Below are positions 44,000 through 52,806 of a DNA stretch of 64,000 nucleotides, piece by piece. Position 1 is the first letter of the stretch. Each line of letters opens with the position of its first letter. Location: positions 310,001 to 374,000 of the forward strand of contig JASGKF010000002.1 of the NCBI GenBank assembly GCA_047600765.1, read 5' to 3'. The notes under the pieces are model-generated. The model worked only from the letters and a program-made list of their open reading frames with translations, was not told the origin of the DNA and made no database searches. Both the position numbers and the translations under genes were made by a program. Origin of the DNA: Viridibacterium sp047600765 (GTDB lineage Bacteria > Pseudomonadota > Gammaproteobacteria > Burkholderiales > Rhodocyclaceae).

Positions 44000-45907
44000 T
44001 CAGCCGGCAGCGTTGCGCGTTTCGGACCAGCGCTGGATGGCGTTGCGCAGCGCGTCGATGGAGACGGGCTTGGCGACGTAGTCGTTCATGCCGCAGTCGA
44101 GCGCGCGTTCGCGGTCTTCGGACATGGCGTCGGCGCTGACGCCGACGATGTAGGTGGGGTTGCCTTCGCAGCGCAGAGCCTGGGTGGCTTCGAGGCCATC
44201 CATCACCGGCATGCGTGTATCCATGAAAATGATGTCGAAGGCTTGCGCTGCGCAGCGCTCGAGGGCTTCGCAACCGTCTACGGCACTCTGGATGGAGACG
44301 CCACCGAGCTTGCGAACGAGGTTGGTGAGTACGAGCAGGTTGACCGGGTTGTCTTCGACGATCAGCACATGGGTGTCGGAGCCGAAGCGGCCATCGGTGC
44401 TGAGTGTCACGGCGGCCTTCTGCGTGTTGCCGGTGTCGCGCAGCAGCCGGGCCGTGAACCAGAATTCGGAGCCCTGACCGGGCTGGCTGTCAACGCCAAT
44501 CTGGCCGTTCATCATTTCGCTGAGCATGCGGCAGATCGACAGGCCCAGACCGGTGCCGCCGTAGCGGCGTGTGGTGGACATGTCGGCCTGCTCGAAGGGT
44601 GTGAAGATGTGTTCGAGTTTGTCGGCCGGTATGCCGATGCCGGTGTCGCGCACGGCGAAGCGCAGGACGCTGGCCTCGGTGTCGGTGGTGACCTGGCGGA
44701 TGGTGACGGCGATCTCGCCTTGCTCCGTGAACTTGAACGCGTTGCCGATCAGGTTGACGAGCAGCTGGCGCAGGCGCACAGGGTCGCCGAGCAGGCGCGC
44801 CGGTACGTCGGCATCTATCGTCACCGAGAAGCGCGGGCCGCCCTCGTGCAGGCGTACCGAGAAGAGCTTGCGCAGGTCTTCGAGCAGGGCTGGCAGGTCG
44901 AACGATGTCAACTCCAGCTGCAGCTTGCGCGCTTCGATCTTGGAGTAGTCGAGGATGTCGTTGATGATCTGCAGCAGCGCTTCGCCGCTGTTGCGCATGG
45001 TGTCAACGTACTCGCGTTGCTCGCCCGGCAGTTCGCTCATCTGCAGCAGCTGGGCCATACCGATGATGCCGTTCATGGGGGTGCGGATTTCGTGCGACAT
45101 CATGGCGAGGAATTCGCCCTTGGCGTGGCTCGCTGCGTTGGCAGCATCGCGTGCAGCGATCAGCGCCTGCTCGGCGCGGAATTTTTCAGTGATGTCGGTC
45201 ACCGACAGTACGCGACCGATGATCTGGGTGGCGTGCATGGCGGGGCGTGTCTTGCATTCGAAGACGCGGCCATCGCGTAGCGGTGCGGTGTCGAAGGTTT
45301 CATCTTCGGCGTCGCCCATCAACGGTGCGCGCATCGCCTGGCAGGATTCGGGCGCTTCGAGCTGGCCGAGTATGTGGGCGAAGAGTCGCGTGTCGTCGTG
45401 GCGCTCGAGCAACTCGCGGGGCAAGTGCCACAGCTGGGCGAAGCGGCGGTTCATGTTGGTGATGCGGCCCTCGCGGTCGAGCACGAGGATGCCGTCGGCC
45501 GTGGCTTCCAGCGTGGCGCGCAACTGCGAGGCCATGTGCGCCAGCTCTTCTTCGGCCTGCACTTCGTCAGCCACGTTCTCGGCACGCACCACCAGCCAGC
45601 CAGCGGCATCACCCTGGCAGCGATGCACGCTCTTGCGGGCAATCAGCGTGCTGCCATCGGCGCGCTGGTAGAGACCCTCGGCGTCACTGATATCACTGCC
45701 GCCACCGGCGCGGACTTCTTCCCAGAAGAACACGTCGGACAGTGCGCACTCGATGTCGGTGATGGGACGCCCGATCAGTTCGTCGCGCGTGTAGCCCAGT
45801 TGCCGGCTGGTGGCGGCGCTGGCCTCCACGATGGACAGCGTCTGTGCATCGACCAGCAGCAGGATCTCTTGCGACTGGCCCAGCAGGACGGACTCGGGGT
45901 GCTGCAT
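44000..45907 (-). CDS. Hybrid histidine kinase (PAS-PAS-HisKA-HATPase-receiver)
   Basis: This 635-residue signalling protein has no clear membrane helix. It has a PAS domain (about 10-130), a second PAS (about 140-250), and a HisKA domain with phosphorylatable His272 (MMSHEIRTPMNG). An HATPase domain (LLVNLIGNAFKFTEQG, DTGIGIP, GGTGLGLSI) and a receiver domain with Asp563 (IFMDTRMPVMDG) follow. The receiver may pass phosphate on to an unseen phosphotransfer protein. It is cotranscribed with the HD-GYP gene just upstream (two-base gap), so it probably controls c-di-GMP or senses together with it. Confidence 0.94.
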   Translation of the reverse strand: MQHPESVLLGQSQEILLLVDAQTLSIVEASAATSRQLGYTRDELIGRPITDIECALSDVFFWEEVRAGGGSDISDAEGLYQRADGSTLIARKSVHRCQGDAAGWLVVRAENVADEVQAEEELAHMASQLRATLEATADGILVLDREGRITNMNRRFAQLWHLPRELLERHDDTRLFAHILGQLEAPESCQAMRAPLMGDAEDETFDTAPLRDGRVFECKTRPAMHATQIIGRVLSVTDITEKFRAEQALIAARDAANAASHAKGEFLAMMSHEIRTPMNGIIGMAQLLQMSELPGEQREYVDTMRNSGEALLQIINDILDYSKIEARKLQLELTSFDLPALLEDLRKLFSVRLHEGGPRFSVTIDADVPARLLGDPVRLRQLLVNLIGNAFKFTEQGEIAVTIRQVTTDTEASVLRFAVRDTGIGIPADKLEHIFTPFEQADMSTTRRYGGTGLGLSICRMLSEMMNGQIGVDSQPGQGSEFWFTARLLRDTGNTQKAAVTLSTDGRFGSDTHVLIVEDNPVNLLVLTNLVRKLGGVSIQSAVDGCEALERCAAQAFDIIFMDTRMPVMDGLEATQALRCEGNPTYIVGVSADAMSEDRERALDCGMNDYVAKPVSIDALRNAIQRWSETRNAAG

Positions 45908-45909
45908 GT

Positions 45910-47196
45910 CTACTGGCCTTTGGCCGGATTGGGTGAGCTCGCGTCGAAGTAATAGGTGACGCGCTTGCGGGGGTTGAGGTACTCGAACACCGCGGTCGGC
46001 AACTGGATGGGTCGCACGGCTTTCACGATGTTAAGCGAGGGGTCGTCTTCGAGGTTGATCGAGATTGCTTCCTCTTTCGGTATCTTTGCGTCATACAGCA
46101 GCACCCAGGGGCGCAGCGGCTTGGCGGGATTGACCGACTGCACGAGGGCGATGCTTTCGTTCGAGAGCTTCACGATGCTGCCCGGCGGGTAAACGCCCAG
46201 GCAGCGGATCATCAGCTGCAGGGCCTGCGCATCAAACTTGGCACGACGCTGCGAGAACATCAGGGACAGGGCTTCGTGTGGCGTCAGGGCGCGCGAGATG
46301 TCCGCCGGGTTGCACAGGTTGTCGTAGTGATTGACCAGCGCCACGATGCGCGCCGGCGATGCAATCGCGTCTCCCTTGAGACCTTTCGGATAGCCCGTGC
46401 CATCGGCGTTCTCGTGGTGCTGGGCGATGACAGCCTGCACGCTCTCTGGCAGGCCCACGCGCTGAGCGATCTTCAAACCGTAGTCGTTGTGCAGCTTGCG
46501 CAGCTCGCGCTCCGCATGGTTCATCTCGTCGATGTTCTTCTTGAGCACCTTGTCCGGGATTTCCATCAGGCCGATGTCGTGGAACATCGCACCCAGACCC
46601 AGCACACGTGTGTCCTCCGCCGCCATGCCCATTTCACGCGCCAGCATCATCGACAGGATGGCGACGTTGAGGCCATGGAAGTAGACCTCTTCACCACCGG
46701 CCTTCTCGCCCATCACGTGCAGGGCGATCTCGGGTTCGTTGAGGAAGGCGCCGACCATCTGGTCGACGAGCCCACCGACTTCTTGCAGGCAATCGCGCGG
46801 ATTGGAGAGCAGGTTGCGGTTGATGTTGCGCATGATGGTGGCGGCCTTGGCGAAGGCTTTCTCCATGTGCGCGAGTTTTTCCTTGCGCTCGGCTACCAGG
46901 CGTGCGCGCTGTGCTCGCTCCGCTTCGGCCGGGCTCAGGGGGGCGACTTCGGGTGCTGGCGCTGCTGCGGCCTCAGCAGCCTGCGTGGTCGCCTCCGGCA
47001 TCTTGTCGGAGCGTGAGGGATCGACACGGAACTGCTTGACCCCCAGACCGCGCAGGGTGGAGATCTGGTCCGCCGACTTGATGCGGAAGCTGCTGAAGCT
47101 GAAAGGATGGCTGAACCAGGGCAGGTCGATGTGCACGTAGAGGCCGATGCACAGCTGCTCGGGTGTTACGAAGACGTCTTCGGTCCGGGTTTCCAT
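45910..47196 (-). CDS. HD-GYP domain c-di-GMP phosphodiesterase
   Basis: The 428-residue protein has the N-terminal DUF3391 region common in this group (VFVTPEQLCIGLYVHIDLPWF). A catalytic HD-GYP domain follows: LGAMFHDIGLMEIPD supplies the HD pair, and HHENADGTGYPKGLKG carries HHE and GYP. Such enzymes break c-di-GMP to pGpG or GMP. It balances the diguanylate cyclase at 38320. It is first in the operon with the hybrid kinase, and the long gap upstream (to tRNA-Phe) can hold its promoter. Confidence 0.95.
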   Translation of the reverse strand: METRTEDVFVTPEQLCIGLYVHIDLPWFSHPFSFSSFRIKSADQISTLRGLGVKQFRVDPSRSDKMPEATTQAAEAAAAPAPEVAPLSPAEAERAQRARLVAERKEKLAHMEKAFAKAATIMRNINRNLLSNPRDCLQEVGGLVDQMVGAFLNEPEIALHVMGEKAGGEEVYFHGLNVAILSMMLAREMGMAAEDTRVLGLGAMFHDIGLMEIPDKVLKKNIDEMNHAERELRKLHNDYGLKIAQRVGLPESVQAVIAQHHENADGTGYPKGLKGDAIASPARIVALVNHYDNLCNPADISRALTPHEALSLMFSQRRAKFDAQALQLMIRCLGVYPPGSIVKLSNESIALVQSVNPAKPLRPWVLLYDAKIPKEEAISINLEDDPSLNIVKAVRPIQLPTAVFEYLNPRKRVTYYFDASSPNPAKGQ

Positions 47197-47343
47197 AGAT
47201 GGAACAGTCTGGGTCAGGTCGCGCTGCAGCCGGTTTTGGCGGATTCAACAGATATCGGCCTGCCAGCACGAACATTGAGCTCCTGAATGAGGGCGCGGCG
47301 CGAGACGGGGCGCCGTTTTCATGCATTTGACGGCAAGGTTGGC

Positions 47344-47372
47344 TTGCGGAAGCGACTTCAGCTGACTATAAT
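47344..47372 (+). promoter_or_regulatory. Sigma-70 promoter of tRNA-Phe
   Basis: TTGCGG (47344-47349) and a perfect TATAAT (47367-47372) are 17 bases apart, and the tRNA starts 13 bases after the -10 box. This is a consensus-like layout for a strong stable-RNA promoter. The assignment rests on sequence match and position. Confidence 0.75.
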
Positions 47373-47384
47373 GCTCAGCTCTTT

Positions 47385-47460
47385 GGCCGGTTAGCTCAGT
47401 TGGTAGAGCAGCGGATTGAAAATCCGCGTGTCCGTGGTTCGATTCCGCGACCGGCCACCA
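47385..47460 (+). tRNA. tRNA-Phe (GAA)
   Basis: The 76 bases fold as a standard cloverleaf: acceptor arm GGCCGGT paired with ACCGGCC, D-arm around TAGCTCAGTTGGTAGAGCA, anticodon loop with GAA, and T-arm with GGTTCGATTCC. The CCA end is encoded. The anticodon reads UUU/UUC codons. It has its own promoter and is followed by a terminator, so it is a single-gene transcript. Confidence 0.98.
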
Positions 47461-47467
47461 GATACAG

Positions 47468-47494
47468 AAAGGCCCCTCTTCGGAGGGGCCTTTT
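47468..47494 (+). terminator. Rho-independent terminator shared by tRNA-Phe and the secretion operon
   Basis: AAAGGCCCCTC and GAGGGGCCTTT form an 11-base stem around a TTCG tetraloop, followed by a short T run. On the other strand the stem is also followed by TTTC, so it can end the minus-strand secretion operon whose last gene stops at 47512. Confidence 0.9.
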
Positions 47495-47511
47495 GCTTTG
47501 GTGGCGCGGAC

Positions 47512-48030
47512 TTACTGCTGCGGGTTTTCCGGCGGCGGGGCAAGCCCGGCTGACGGGGCTGTCGCTATGGGCACGAAGAACCAGTTGCGGTAGATGCGGC
47601 CTTCCTCGTTCTTCACGGCGACGTACTCGGGCAGGACGCCCTGCCGCAGCGGCGAACGTTCCGACAGGCTGTGCACGGCGACGATGCGGCCGTCCTGCAG
47701 GGCGAGCCCCCAGTCACGCAGGCCGGTCATGGGGTCGCGCGGAACCTCACGCAGGTGGCGCACGATGAAAGGGAAGCGGCGGTCTTCGAGTAGTTCTTCG
47801 AGGCGTTGCGGGGCTTCGGGCGTGCCTTGGGGCGTGCGCGCCTTGTAGCTGGAGAGGGCCTGCGCGAACTGCTGGCCGATGAACAGCAGTTCGGTCTCTT
47901 TCGCACGCTGGGCATTCAGTGTCCAGCTACGGCCTAGCTCGGCGAGCAGGAAGCCCAGCGTGGCGAGGGCGAAGATCAGCAACAGATAGGCCATGCCCTG
48001 TTGCTGGCGACGCGTACCCCTGTGCCTCAC
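47512..48030 (-). CDS. Minor pseudopilin-like protein of the secretion/pilus operon
   Basis: This 172-residue protein has a prepilin-type N-terminus (QQQG then MAYLLLIFALATLGFLLAE), with Gly before the cut but no Glu at +5. Loss of that Glu is known for tip pseudopilins such as GspK. The C-terminal part ends with a proline-rich tail. PRDPMTGLRDWG matches the two prepilins before it, so the three share a fold. It is the last gene of the 11-gene operon and overlaps the previous one by four bases. Confidence 0.8.
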   Translation of the reverse strand: MRHRGTRRQQQGMAYLLLIFALATLGFLLAELGRSWTLNAQRAKETELLFIGQQFAQALSSYKARTPQGTPEAPQRLEELLEDRRFPFIVRHLREVPRDPMTGLRDWGLALQDGRIVAVHSLSERSPLRQGVLPEYVAVKNEEGRIYRNWFFVPIATAPSAGLAPPPENPQQ

Positions 48031-48416
48031 AGTTCCCCCAGCGGCGCGCCATCGGCGGCCGTGCCGCTTGCACCGCTGCGTACGTCGAACACTCCCTCGC
48101 CACCTTCAGGCGGAGATTCGGTCTGCCAGCTGTCACGCATGCCGGTGTAGGGGTCTTCGGGCAGGCTGCGCAGATAGCGCTTTTCGACGAGTTCGCCCAG
48201 CGAGGCGGGGTAATGCTCGGTGTCGGCATAGAACTTGTCGATGGCGTCGCGCATGACGGCAAGGCTTTGCTTCAGTGCGCCTTCACGTGCCTTCTCGACA
48301 TGATTGAAGTAGCGCGGCGCGGCGATCGACAGCAGTACGCCGATGATGGCCATGACGACCAGCAGCTCGATGAGGGTGAAGCCGCGGTGGCGGGAACGGT
48401 GCAACACGCTTACCAC
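48027..48416 (-). CDS. Type II secretion-like prepilin (GspG-type)
   Basis: This 129-residue protein has the class III signal HRG then FTLIELLVVMAIIGVLLSIA, with Glu5, so it should be cut by a prepilin peptidase and assemble into a pseudopilus. The globular part has YPASLGELVEKRYLRSLPEDPYTGMRDSW, the calcium-loop-like region of GspG pseudopilins. No prepilin peptidase gene is in the window. It overlaps its neighbours by 4 and 7 bases. Confidence 0.88.
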   Translation of the reverse strand: MVSVLHRSRHRGFTLIELLVVMAIIGVLLSIAAPRYFNHVEKAREGALKQSLAVMRDAIDKFYADTEHYPASLGELVEKRYLRSLPEDPYTGMRDSWQTESPPEGGEGVFDVRSGASGTAADGAPLGEL

Positions 48417-48892
48417 TCCCGGTAGGGCACGCCGTTGAGGCCGGTGCGCGCCGAACGGGAATGAATGTCGAAGACATCCTTGCCCTCTTCGGGCGTATCG
48501 GGCGGGCTGGCGTAGCTGCGCAGCGCCCAGGTTTCGGCAGCTGCAAGGCGCGCGTCGTCGTTCATCGGGTCGCGTGGCACGCGGCGCAGGAAGTAGATCT
48601 TCTGGCCGTCCGGACGCTTGATGTCGGTAACGCCACTGGCCAGCACTTCGAGCGAAGGCGGGTAGCCCGATGTGTCGACCGTGCGCTCGATGCGTCCTTC
48701 GTCGCCGGCCTTCCTGTACGCGTCGAGTGCTTCACGCACTTGGCGCAGCGCGCTGCGCAGCTCGGCTTCCTTGCCGCGCTGTGCGACGAGGCTGGCTACC
48801 GGAAAGGCGGCGGAGGCAAGAATGCTGACGATGGCGACCACGATCACCATCTCGATCAGCGTGAAGCCCCGCAGCGCGCGTTTGCCGATCAC
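48410..48892 (-). CDS. Type II secretion-like prepilin (GspG-type)
   Basis: This 160-residue prepilin has LRG then FTLIEMVIVVAIVSILASAAF, with the conserved Glu5, and a C-terminal domain with YPPSLEVLASG and RVPRDPMNDD, parallel to the following prepilin. The two are probably paralogous pseudopilins of the same fibre. Its ATG overlaps the secretin stop by four bases. Confidence 0.88.
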   Translation of the reverse strand: MIGKRALRGFTLIEMVIVVAIVSILASAAFPVASLVAQRGKEAELRSALRQVREALDAYRKAGDEGRIERTVDTSGYPPSLEVLASGVTDIKRPDGQKIYFLRRVPRDPMNDDARLAAAETWALRSYASPPDTPEEGKDVFDIHSRSARTGLNGVPYREW

Positions 48893-51144
48893 GGGACGAC
48901 CTTGATTTCCAGCGGCTCGGGCGTCGTCGCGAGCACGTCACCGGATTCGTTGCTGAAGCTGGCGCTGCCGATCTCGATGCGCGCGTTGCCGGCGGCCTTG
49001 GCTTTGAGGCGCAGCTGGCCCGTCGCCATGCTGCCGTTGGCAGCCAGTGTCACGGTGCCGCCGTTGTCGCCGACTGCGTCGAACAGGCCGGGATCCCAGC
49101 TCAGTGTGACTTCCCCCGCACGCAATGCGGACGACGAGTTGGCGGTGAGGATCAGCACGACTTCCTGTCCGGCACGCACTTCGCGCGGGCCGCCCAGTGT
49201 GACGGTGACACGTGGTGCCGTAGCGGGCATGGGCGTCTCTTCGCCCGGTCGTTGCCCGCCACGTGTTGCAGCGCTGCCTGCCGTGGCCTGGCCACCGCGC
49301 ACATCGATGGCGCGTGCGGCAGCGTTGCTGATGCGCAGCGGCTCGCTGCCGATGTTGCTGTCGGTGCCGGCAGCGAGGCTGGTGCGGGCCGTGTGGTTGG
49401 GCTGGATGTTGCGCAGGACGCGCGGCGTGATGAGCAGCACGATCTCGGTCTTGGTGTTGCTGTCGTTGTTGTTCGAGAACAATCGACCGAGCAGCGGGAT
49501 GCGGCCGATGGCGGGCACGTGGGCCGCGCTGCTGCGCTCTTCGTCCGAGATCAGGCCGGCGAGCACCTGGGTTTCGCCGTCGCGCAGGCGCAGCACGGTC
49601 GAGGTGTTGCGCGTACCGATCTGGTAAGCCAGCGAGCTCTGCGGGCCGGTCACTTCCTTGACCACGCTGGAGACTTCGAGCCCCACCTTGATCTCGACTT
49701 CATCGTCGAGCCGCACGATGGGCTCGACATCGAACTTGAGACCCACGTCGAGATAGTTGACCGTTGCCGACACACCGACGTTGGCCGTCGAGGTGGTGGT
49801 GAACACCGGCAGCTTGTCGCCGATGTGGATCTTGGCCTTCTCGCGGTTGCGCACGCGTATGCGCGGGTTGGCGAGGATGTTGCTGTCGCTGTCGCGGTCC
49901 TTGAGGTTGAGCAGCAGGCCGGGGTTCGGCACATAGGGGACTAGTTGGCCGGTGTTGCGCAGGTTGATGTTGCCGGCCTGCAACTGGCCGCCCAGTGTGG
50001 TGTTGGAGGTGACGATAGTGCCCGAAACGGTGGAGCTGGCCGTGGTTGGCTGCAGCAGGCCATAACCGATCTGTTCCGGGAACTGCAGGCCGACGTTGAT
50101 GAGCCGCGAGCGCAGGACCTCGAGCACTTCTACGTCGAGCATGACTTCGGGGTCGGGGATGTCGATCTGCGCAACGAGGCGCTCGGCAAGGCGCACGGCT
50201 TCGGCCGAGTCCTTGATGACCATGACGTTGAGCTTTTCGTCGATGAAGATGTCGCGCGTCTTCACCACCGTCTTGATCAGCGTCTGCGCCTGCTTGGCGT
50301 CGATGTTGGTGAGGTAGAAGGTGCGCGTAACGAGGTCCTGGTGCTCGCGTTGCTTGGCAGCGTTGGCGGGGTAGATGAGCATCGAGTTCTCGTTGAGCAT
50401 CTTGCGGTCAAGCCCGTTGGTGACCAGCACCATGCGGATGGCTTCGTCGAGCATCACGTTGCGCACGAACACCGTCACCTTGGCGTCGGCGCGCACATCC
50501 TTGTCGAACACGAAGTTCACGCCGGCCGTGCGCGAGATCGCTTCGAACACGCCACGCAGCGCGGTGTCGCGGAATTCCAGCGTGATCGGTTTCATGTACT
50601 GGCTGCGCAGGCCGGGCACGTCGGCGCTGGCCGGCTGCTGTGCGGCATCCAGGCGACGCAGCAGCTGGCGCACACCGGAATGGTTGGGCACGCGGGCCAT
50701 GAGATCGCGCGCGAGCGCTTCTGCTTCGCTGTACTTCTTGCCGTCGAGCAGGGTTTCGGCACGCTTGAGTTGTTCGGCGACGTCCGCGTCATCGTCCAGC
50801 GCGCGGTTCAGGTCGATGGCGCGGCTGCTGCCCGGATCCATGCGCAGCGCGAGAGCGACTTGCCGTTTTGCTTCGGCAGGCTGGCCGGTCTGGCGTGCAC
50901 GTTCTGCCGCAGAGATGGCGCGATTGACCTGGCTGTCGCGCAGGCGGTAGTACTGGATACGCAGGTTCTGGTCGCTCGGTGATTCCTTCATCGCCTCGTT
51001 GAGCAACTTGAGCGCGGCTTCGGGCTGCCCCTCCTCGGCGAGCTTGCGGCTGGCGTCGATGGGCGAGGTGGCGCAGGCACTGAGCAGCAATGTGCTCAGA
51101 ATGGCCAGCAGGGAAATGGTGGAAACAAGACGGGGGGCGTGCAT
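48889..51144 (-). CDS. gspD: Outer-membrane secretin with C-terminal cohesin-like domain (GspD/MshL-like)
   Basis: This 751-residue lipoprotein has lipobox LLLSAC (Cys24), a helical TPR-like region (about 28-170), and an STN/N0-like domain (ITLEFRDTALRGVFEAISR). A secretin N domain (TFYLTNIDAKQAQTLIKTVV) and the secretin core follow, with VGLKFDVEPIV, LRDGETQVLAGLI and GRIPLLGRLFS. The last ~105 residues (TLGGPREVRAGQEVVLILTA to the end) look like a cohesin-type beta sandwich, an addition that ordinary GspD proteins lack. It forms the outer-membrane pore of the machine encoded here. Confidence 0.92.
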   Translation of the reverse strand: MHAPRLVSTISLLAILSTLLLSACATSPIDASRKLAEEGQPEAALKLLNEAMKESPSDQNLRIQYYRLRDSQVNRAISAAERARQTGQPAEAKRQVALALRMDPGSSRAIDLNRALDDDADVAEQLKRAETLLDGKKYSEAEALARDLMARVPNHSGVRQLLRRLDAAQQPASADVPGLRSQYMKPITLEFRDTALRGVFEAISRTAGVNFVFDKDVRADAKVTVFVRNVMLDEAIRMVLVTNGLDRKMLNENSMLIYPANAAKQREHQDLVTRTFYLTNIDAKQAQTLIKTVVKTRDIFIDEKLNVMVIKDSAEAVRLAERLVAQIDIPDPEVMLDVEVLEVLRSRLINVGLQFPEQIGYGLLQPTTASSTVSGTIVTSNTTLGGQLQAGNINLRNTGQLVPYVPNPGLLLNLKDRDSDSNILANPRIRVRNREKAKIHIGDKLPVFTTTSTANVGVSATVNYLDVGLKFDVEPIVRLDDEVEIKVGLEVSSVVKEVTGPQSSLAYQIGTRNTSTVLRLRDGETQVLAGLISDEERSSAAHVPAIGRIPLLGRLFSNNNDSNTKTEIVLLITPRVLRNIQPNHTARTSLAAGTDSNIGSEPLRISNAAARAIDVRGGQATAGSAATRGGQRPGEETPMPATAPRVTVTLGGPREVRAGQEVVLILTANSSSALRAGEVTLSWDPGLFDAVGDNGGTVTLAANGSMATGQLRLKAKAAGNARIEIGSASFSNESGDVLATTPEPLEIKVVP

Positions 51145-51148
51145 GGTG

Positions 51149-51682
51149 TCAGCGTCCGAAAGTCAGTGTCTGCTGCTGGGCCAGCGGCAGGTATTCGAAT
51201 TGCATGGTGTTGTCGGTGATGCGCAACACCTTGTACTGACCAGCCACCGTGTCGCCTTCGCGCACGATCAGCATCTGGCCGTTATTGTCGAGGAACACCA
51301 CCGGCGTACTGCCCTCGCGCAGTTGTCCCTGGTACTTGAAGCGCAGCGGCGGCGCGCTGGGTGCGGCTTGTGGCGGCGGCGGTGGGGGCGGTGGTGCGAA
51401 GCTCACGACGGCAAAGGGGTCGTGCTTGAGGCGGGTGATGGCTTCGCGGGGAGCGAGCCCGCTTTCGATGCGCGACAGCGGTACGGCGGCGCTGGCAGAA
51501 GTGGCTGAGGCGCTGGCGTTGCTGCGCGCACTATCCGTGCGGCGGGTGCTGCTTGCTTCCTGACGTGACTTGTCGTGCGTAGCCGAAGGCGCCGGGGCCG
51601 CGTCGTCTTCGAGCGTAGCGGCCCAGATGACGGCGGCGATGCAGGCCAGCAGCGCGAACCAGACAGCGTACTTGCGCATCAT
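51149..51682 (-). CDS. PilP/GspC-like periplasmic link protein
   Basis: This 177-residue protein has one N-terminal membrane helix (YAVWFALLACIAAVIWAA), a low-complexity Ser/Ala linker, a run of eight prolines, and a small C-terminal domain (LRFKYQGQLREGSTPVVFLDNNGQM, GDTVAGQYKVLRI). That last domain resembles the HR domain of GspC or PilP, which contacts the secretin. The gene position directly before the secretin fits that job. The family match is by pattern rather than strong identity. Confidence 0.75.
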   Translation of the reverse strand: MMRKYAVWFALLACIAAVIWAATLEDDAAPAPSATHDKSRQEASSTRRTDSARSNASASATSASAAVPLSRIESGLAPREAITRLKHDPFAVVSFAPPPPPPPPQAAPSAPPLRFKYQGQLREGSTPVVFLDNNGQMLIVREGDTVAGQYKVLRITDNTMQFEYLPLAQQQTLTFGR

Positions 51683-52236
51683 GATCCGCTCCGCAGGTAG
51701 AGCTGGAAGCGCACACGTGCTGTCAGCTGCGTGCTGCCTGTGTCGAGGCGGCGCAGCTCCATGCCGTCGAGCGACAGGGCGGGTTGCTGGCGTAGCAAGG
51801 TGTCGATCCAGTTGCGCAGGCCCGCGTAGCTGCCGCTGACCGGCACCTCGATGCGCACGCGCACCAGCGGCGTGCCAGCTTCGATCTGGTCGCGGTAATC
51901 GGCCTGCGTTGCGCTGAGTTGCTGGCGAGCGGCCTCCTGATGCAGGCGCACGAGGATCTGCGGCAACTGGCTGCGCGCGGGGAAGCGGGCGTAGAAGTCA
52001 GCCATCACCTCACGCTGATCGCGTTGCGGTTTGCTGTCCGGTCCGGCAAGGCGCAGGCTGCGGCGGGTCTGCGCCAGTTCGGCGATTTCGCTGCGCATGG
52101 CCGGCGTCACTACCTGGGCGGCTGTCAGGGTCGCCACCAGCAGCATGCCGCCCGCCAGGCCGGGCCAGCCGCAACGATGCAGTAGGCGCAGGGCTTCGGT
52201 GACCAGTGTTTGCGTCATATCGCGCAGCTTGCTCAT
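51679..52236 (-). CDS. PilO/GspM-like inner-membrane assembly protein
   Basis: The 185 residues have a membrane segment (GLAGGMLLVATLTAAQVV) followed by a coiled-coil stretch and a ferredoxin-like fold with VRIEVPVSGSYAGLRNWIDTLLRQQPALSLDGMEL, the mark of PilO-type proteins. With the PilN-like protein before it, it should make the inner-membrane platform around the motor. Four-base overlaps on both sides tie it to its neighbours. Confidence 0.8.
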   Translation of the reverse strand: MSKLRDMTQTLVTEALRLLHRCGWPGLAGGMLLVATLTAAQVVTPAMRSEIAELAQTRRSLRLAGPDSKPQRDQREVMADFYARFPARSQLPQILVRLHQEAARQQLSATQADYRDQIEAGTPLVRVRIEVPVSGSYAGLRNWIDTLLRQQPALSLDGMELRRLDTGSTQLTARVRFQLYLRSGS

Positions 52237-52805
52237 GAGCCCTTGCTCCAGCGCGTGCTGAGCCGGAAATGCACGACCTCTACCGGCCCGCGTTTCTGGA
52301 ACTGGTAGTTCTGCACCTGCACGTTGGCGAATGCGGCCTGCTTGCCCAGCCGCTCGGCGTAGGCGAACACGGCTTCCAGCGAGCGTGCATCGCCCTCGAT
52401 TGTGATCTGCGCCTTGCTGTTGTCGGCATCCAGCGCCAGCAGGGTGACATCGTTGTTGCCGGCCGATTCGAGCATTGGCAAGAGGCTTTGCCAGGGTGTG
52501 TTCAGGGCCGAGGCGACGCGCCAGGCGGCTTGCCGTTCGGTGACAGCGCTACGGTCGCTGTTGCGGTCGCCGCGCACGTTGTTGCGCGGACGGTTGGCGA
52601 CCTGGCGATCGGTCGCACGCTGCTGGCGTGCTACCTGCGCGGCGAGTTCGTCGCGTCGTTCGACGAGCGTGTCGTAGTCGACCAGCGCCGCAGCGGCCGA
52701 CAGCAGGCCGGCCACGAGCAGCAGCCAGCCCGCCAGCGATGGGCGCGGGCGATGCGGGACGAAGTCCAGCGTGAAAGCTGGTGGAACCTGCCGGAAGAGG
52801 GACAT
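52233..52805 (-). CDS. PilN/GspL-like inner-membrane assembly protein
   Basis: This 190-residue protein has one membrane helix (LAGWLLLVAGLLSAAAALVDY) after a short cytoplasmic end with FRQVPPAFTLDFVPH, then a coiled coil and a C-terminal ferredoxin-like domain (LLALDADNSKAQITIEGDARSLEAVFAYAERL). The layout is that of PilN or the periplasmic half of GspL. The cytoplasmic half is coded separately by the upstream PilM-like gene, as in type IV pilus and MSHA systems. Confidence 0.8.
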   Translation of the reverse strand: MSLFRQVPPAFTLDFVPHRPRPSLAGWLLLVAGLLSAAAALVDYDTLVERRDELAAQVARQQRATDRQVANRPRNNVRGDRNSDRSAVTERQAAWRVASALNTPWQSLLPMLESAGNNDVTLLALDADNSKAQITIEGDARSLEAVFAYAERLGKQAAFANVQVQNYQFQKRGPVEVVHFRLSTRWSKGS

Positions 52806-52806
52806 G

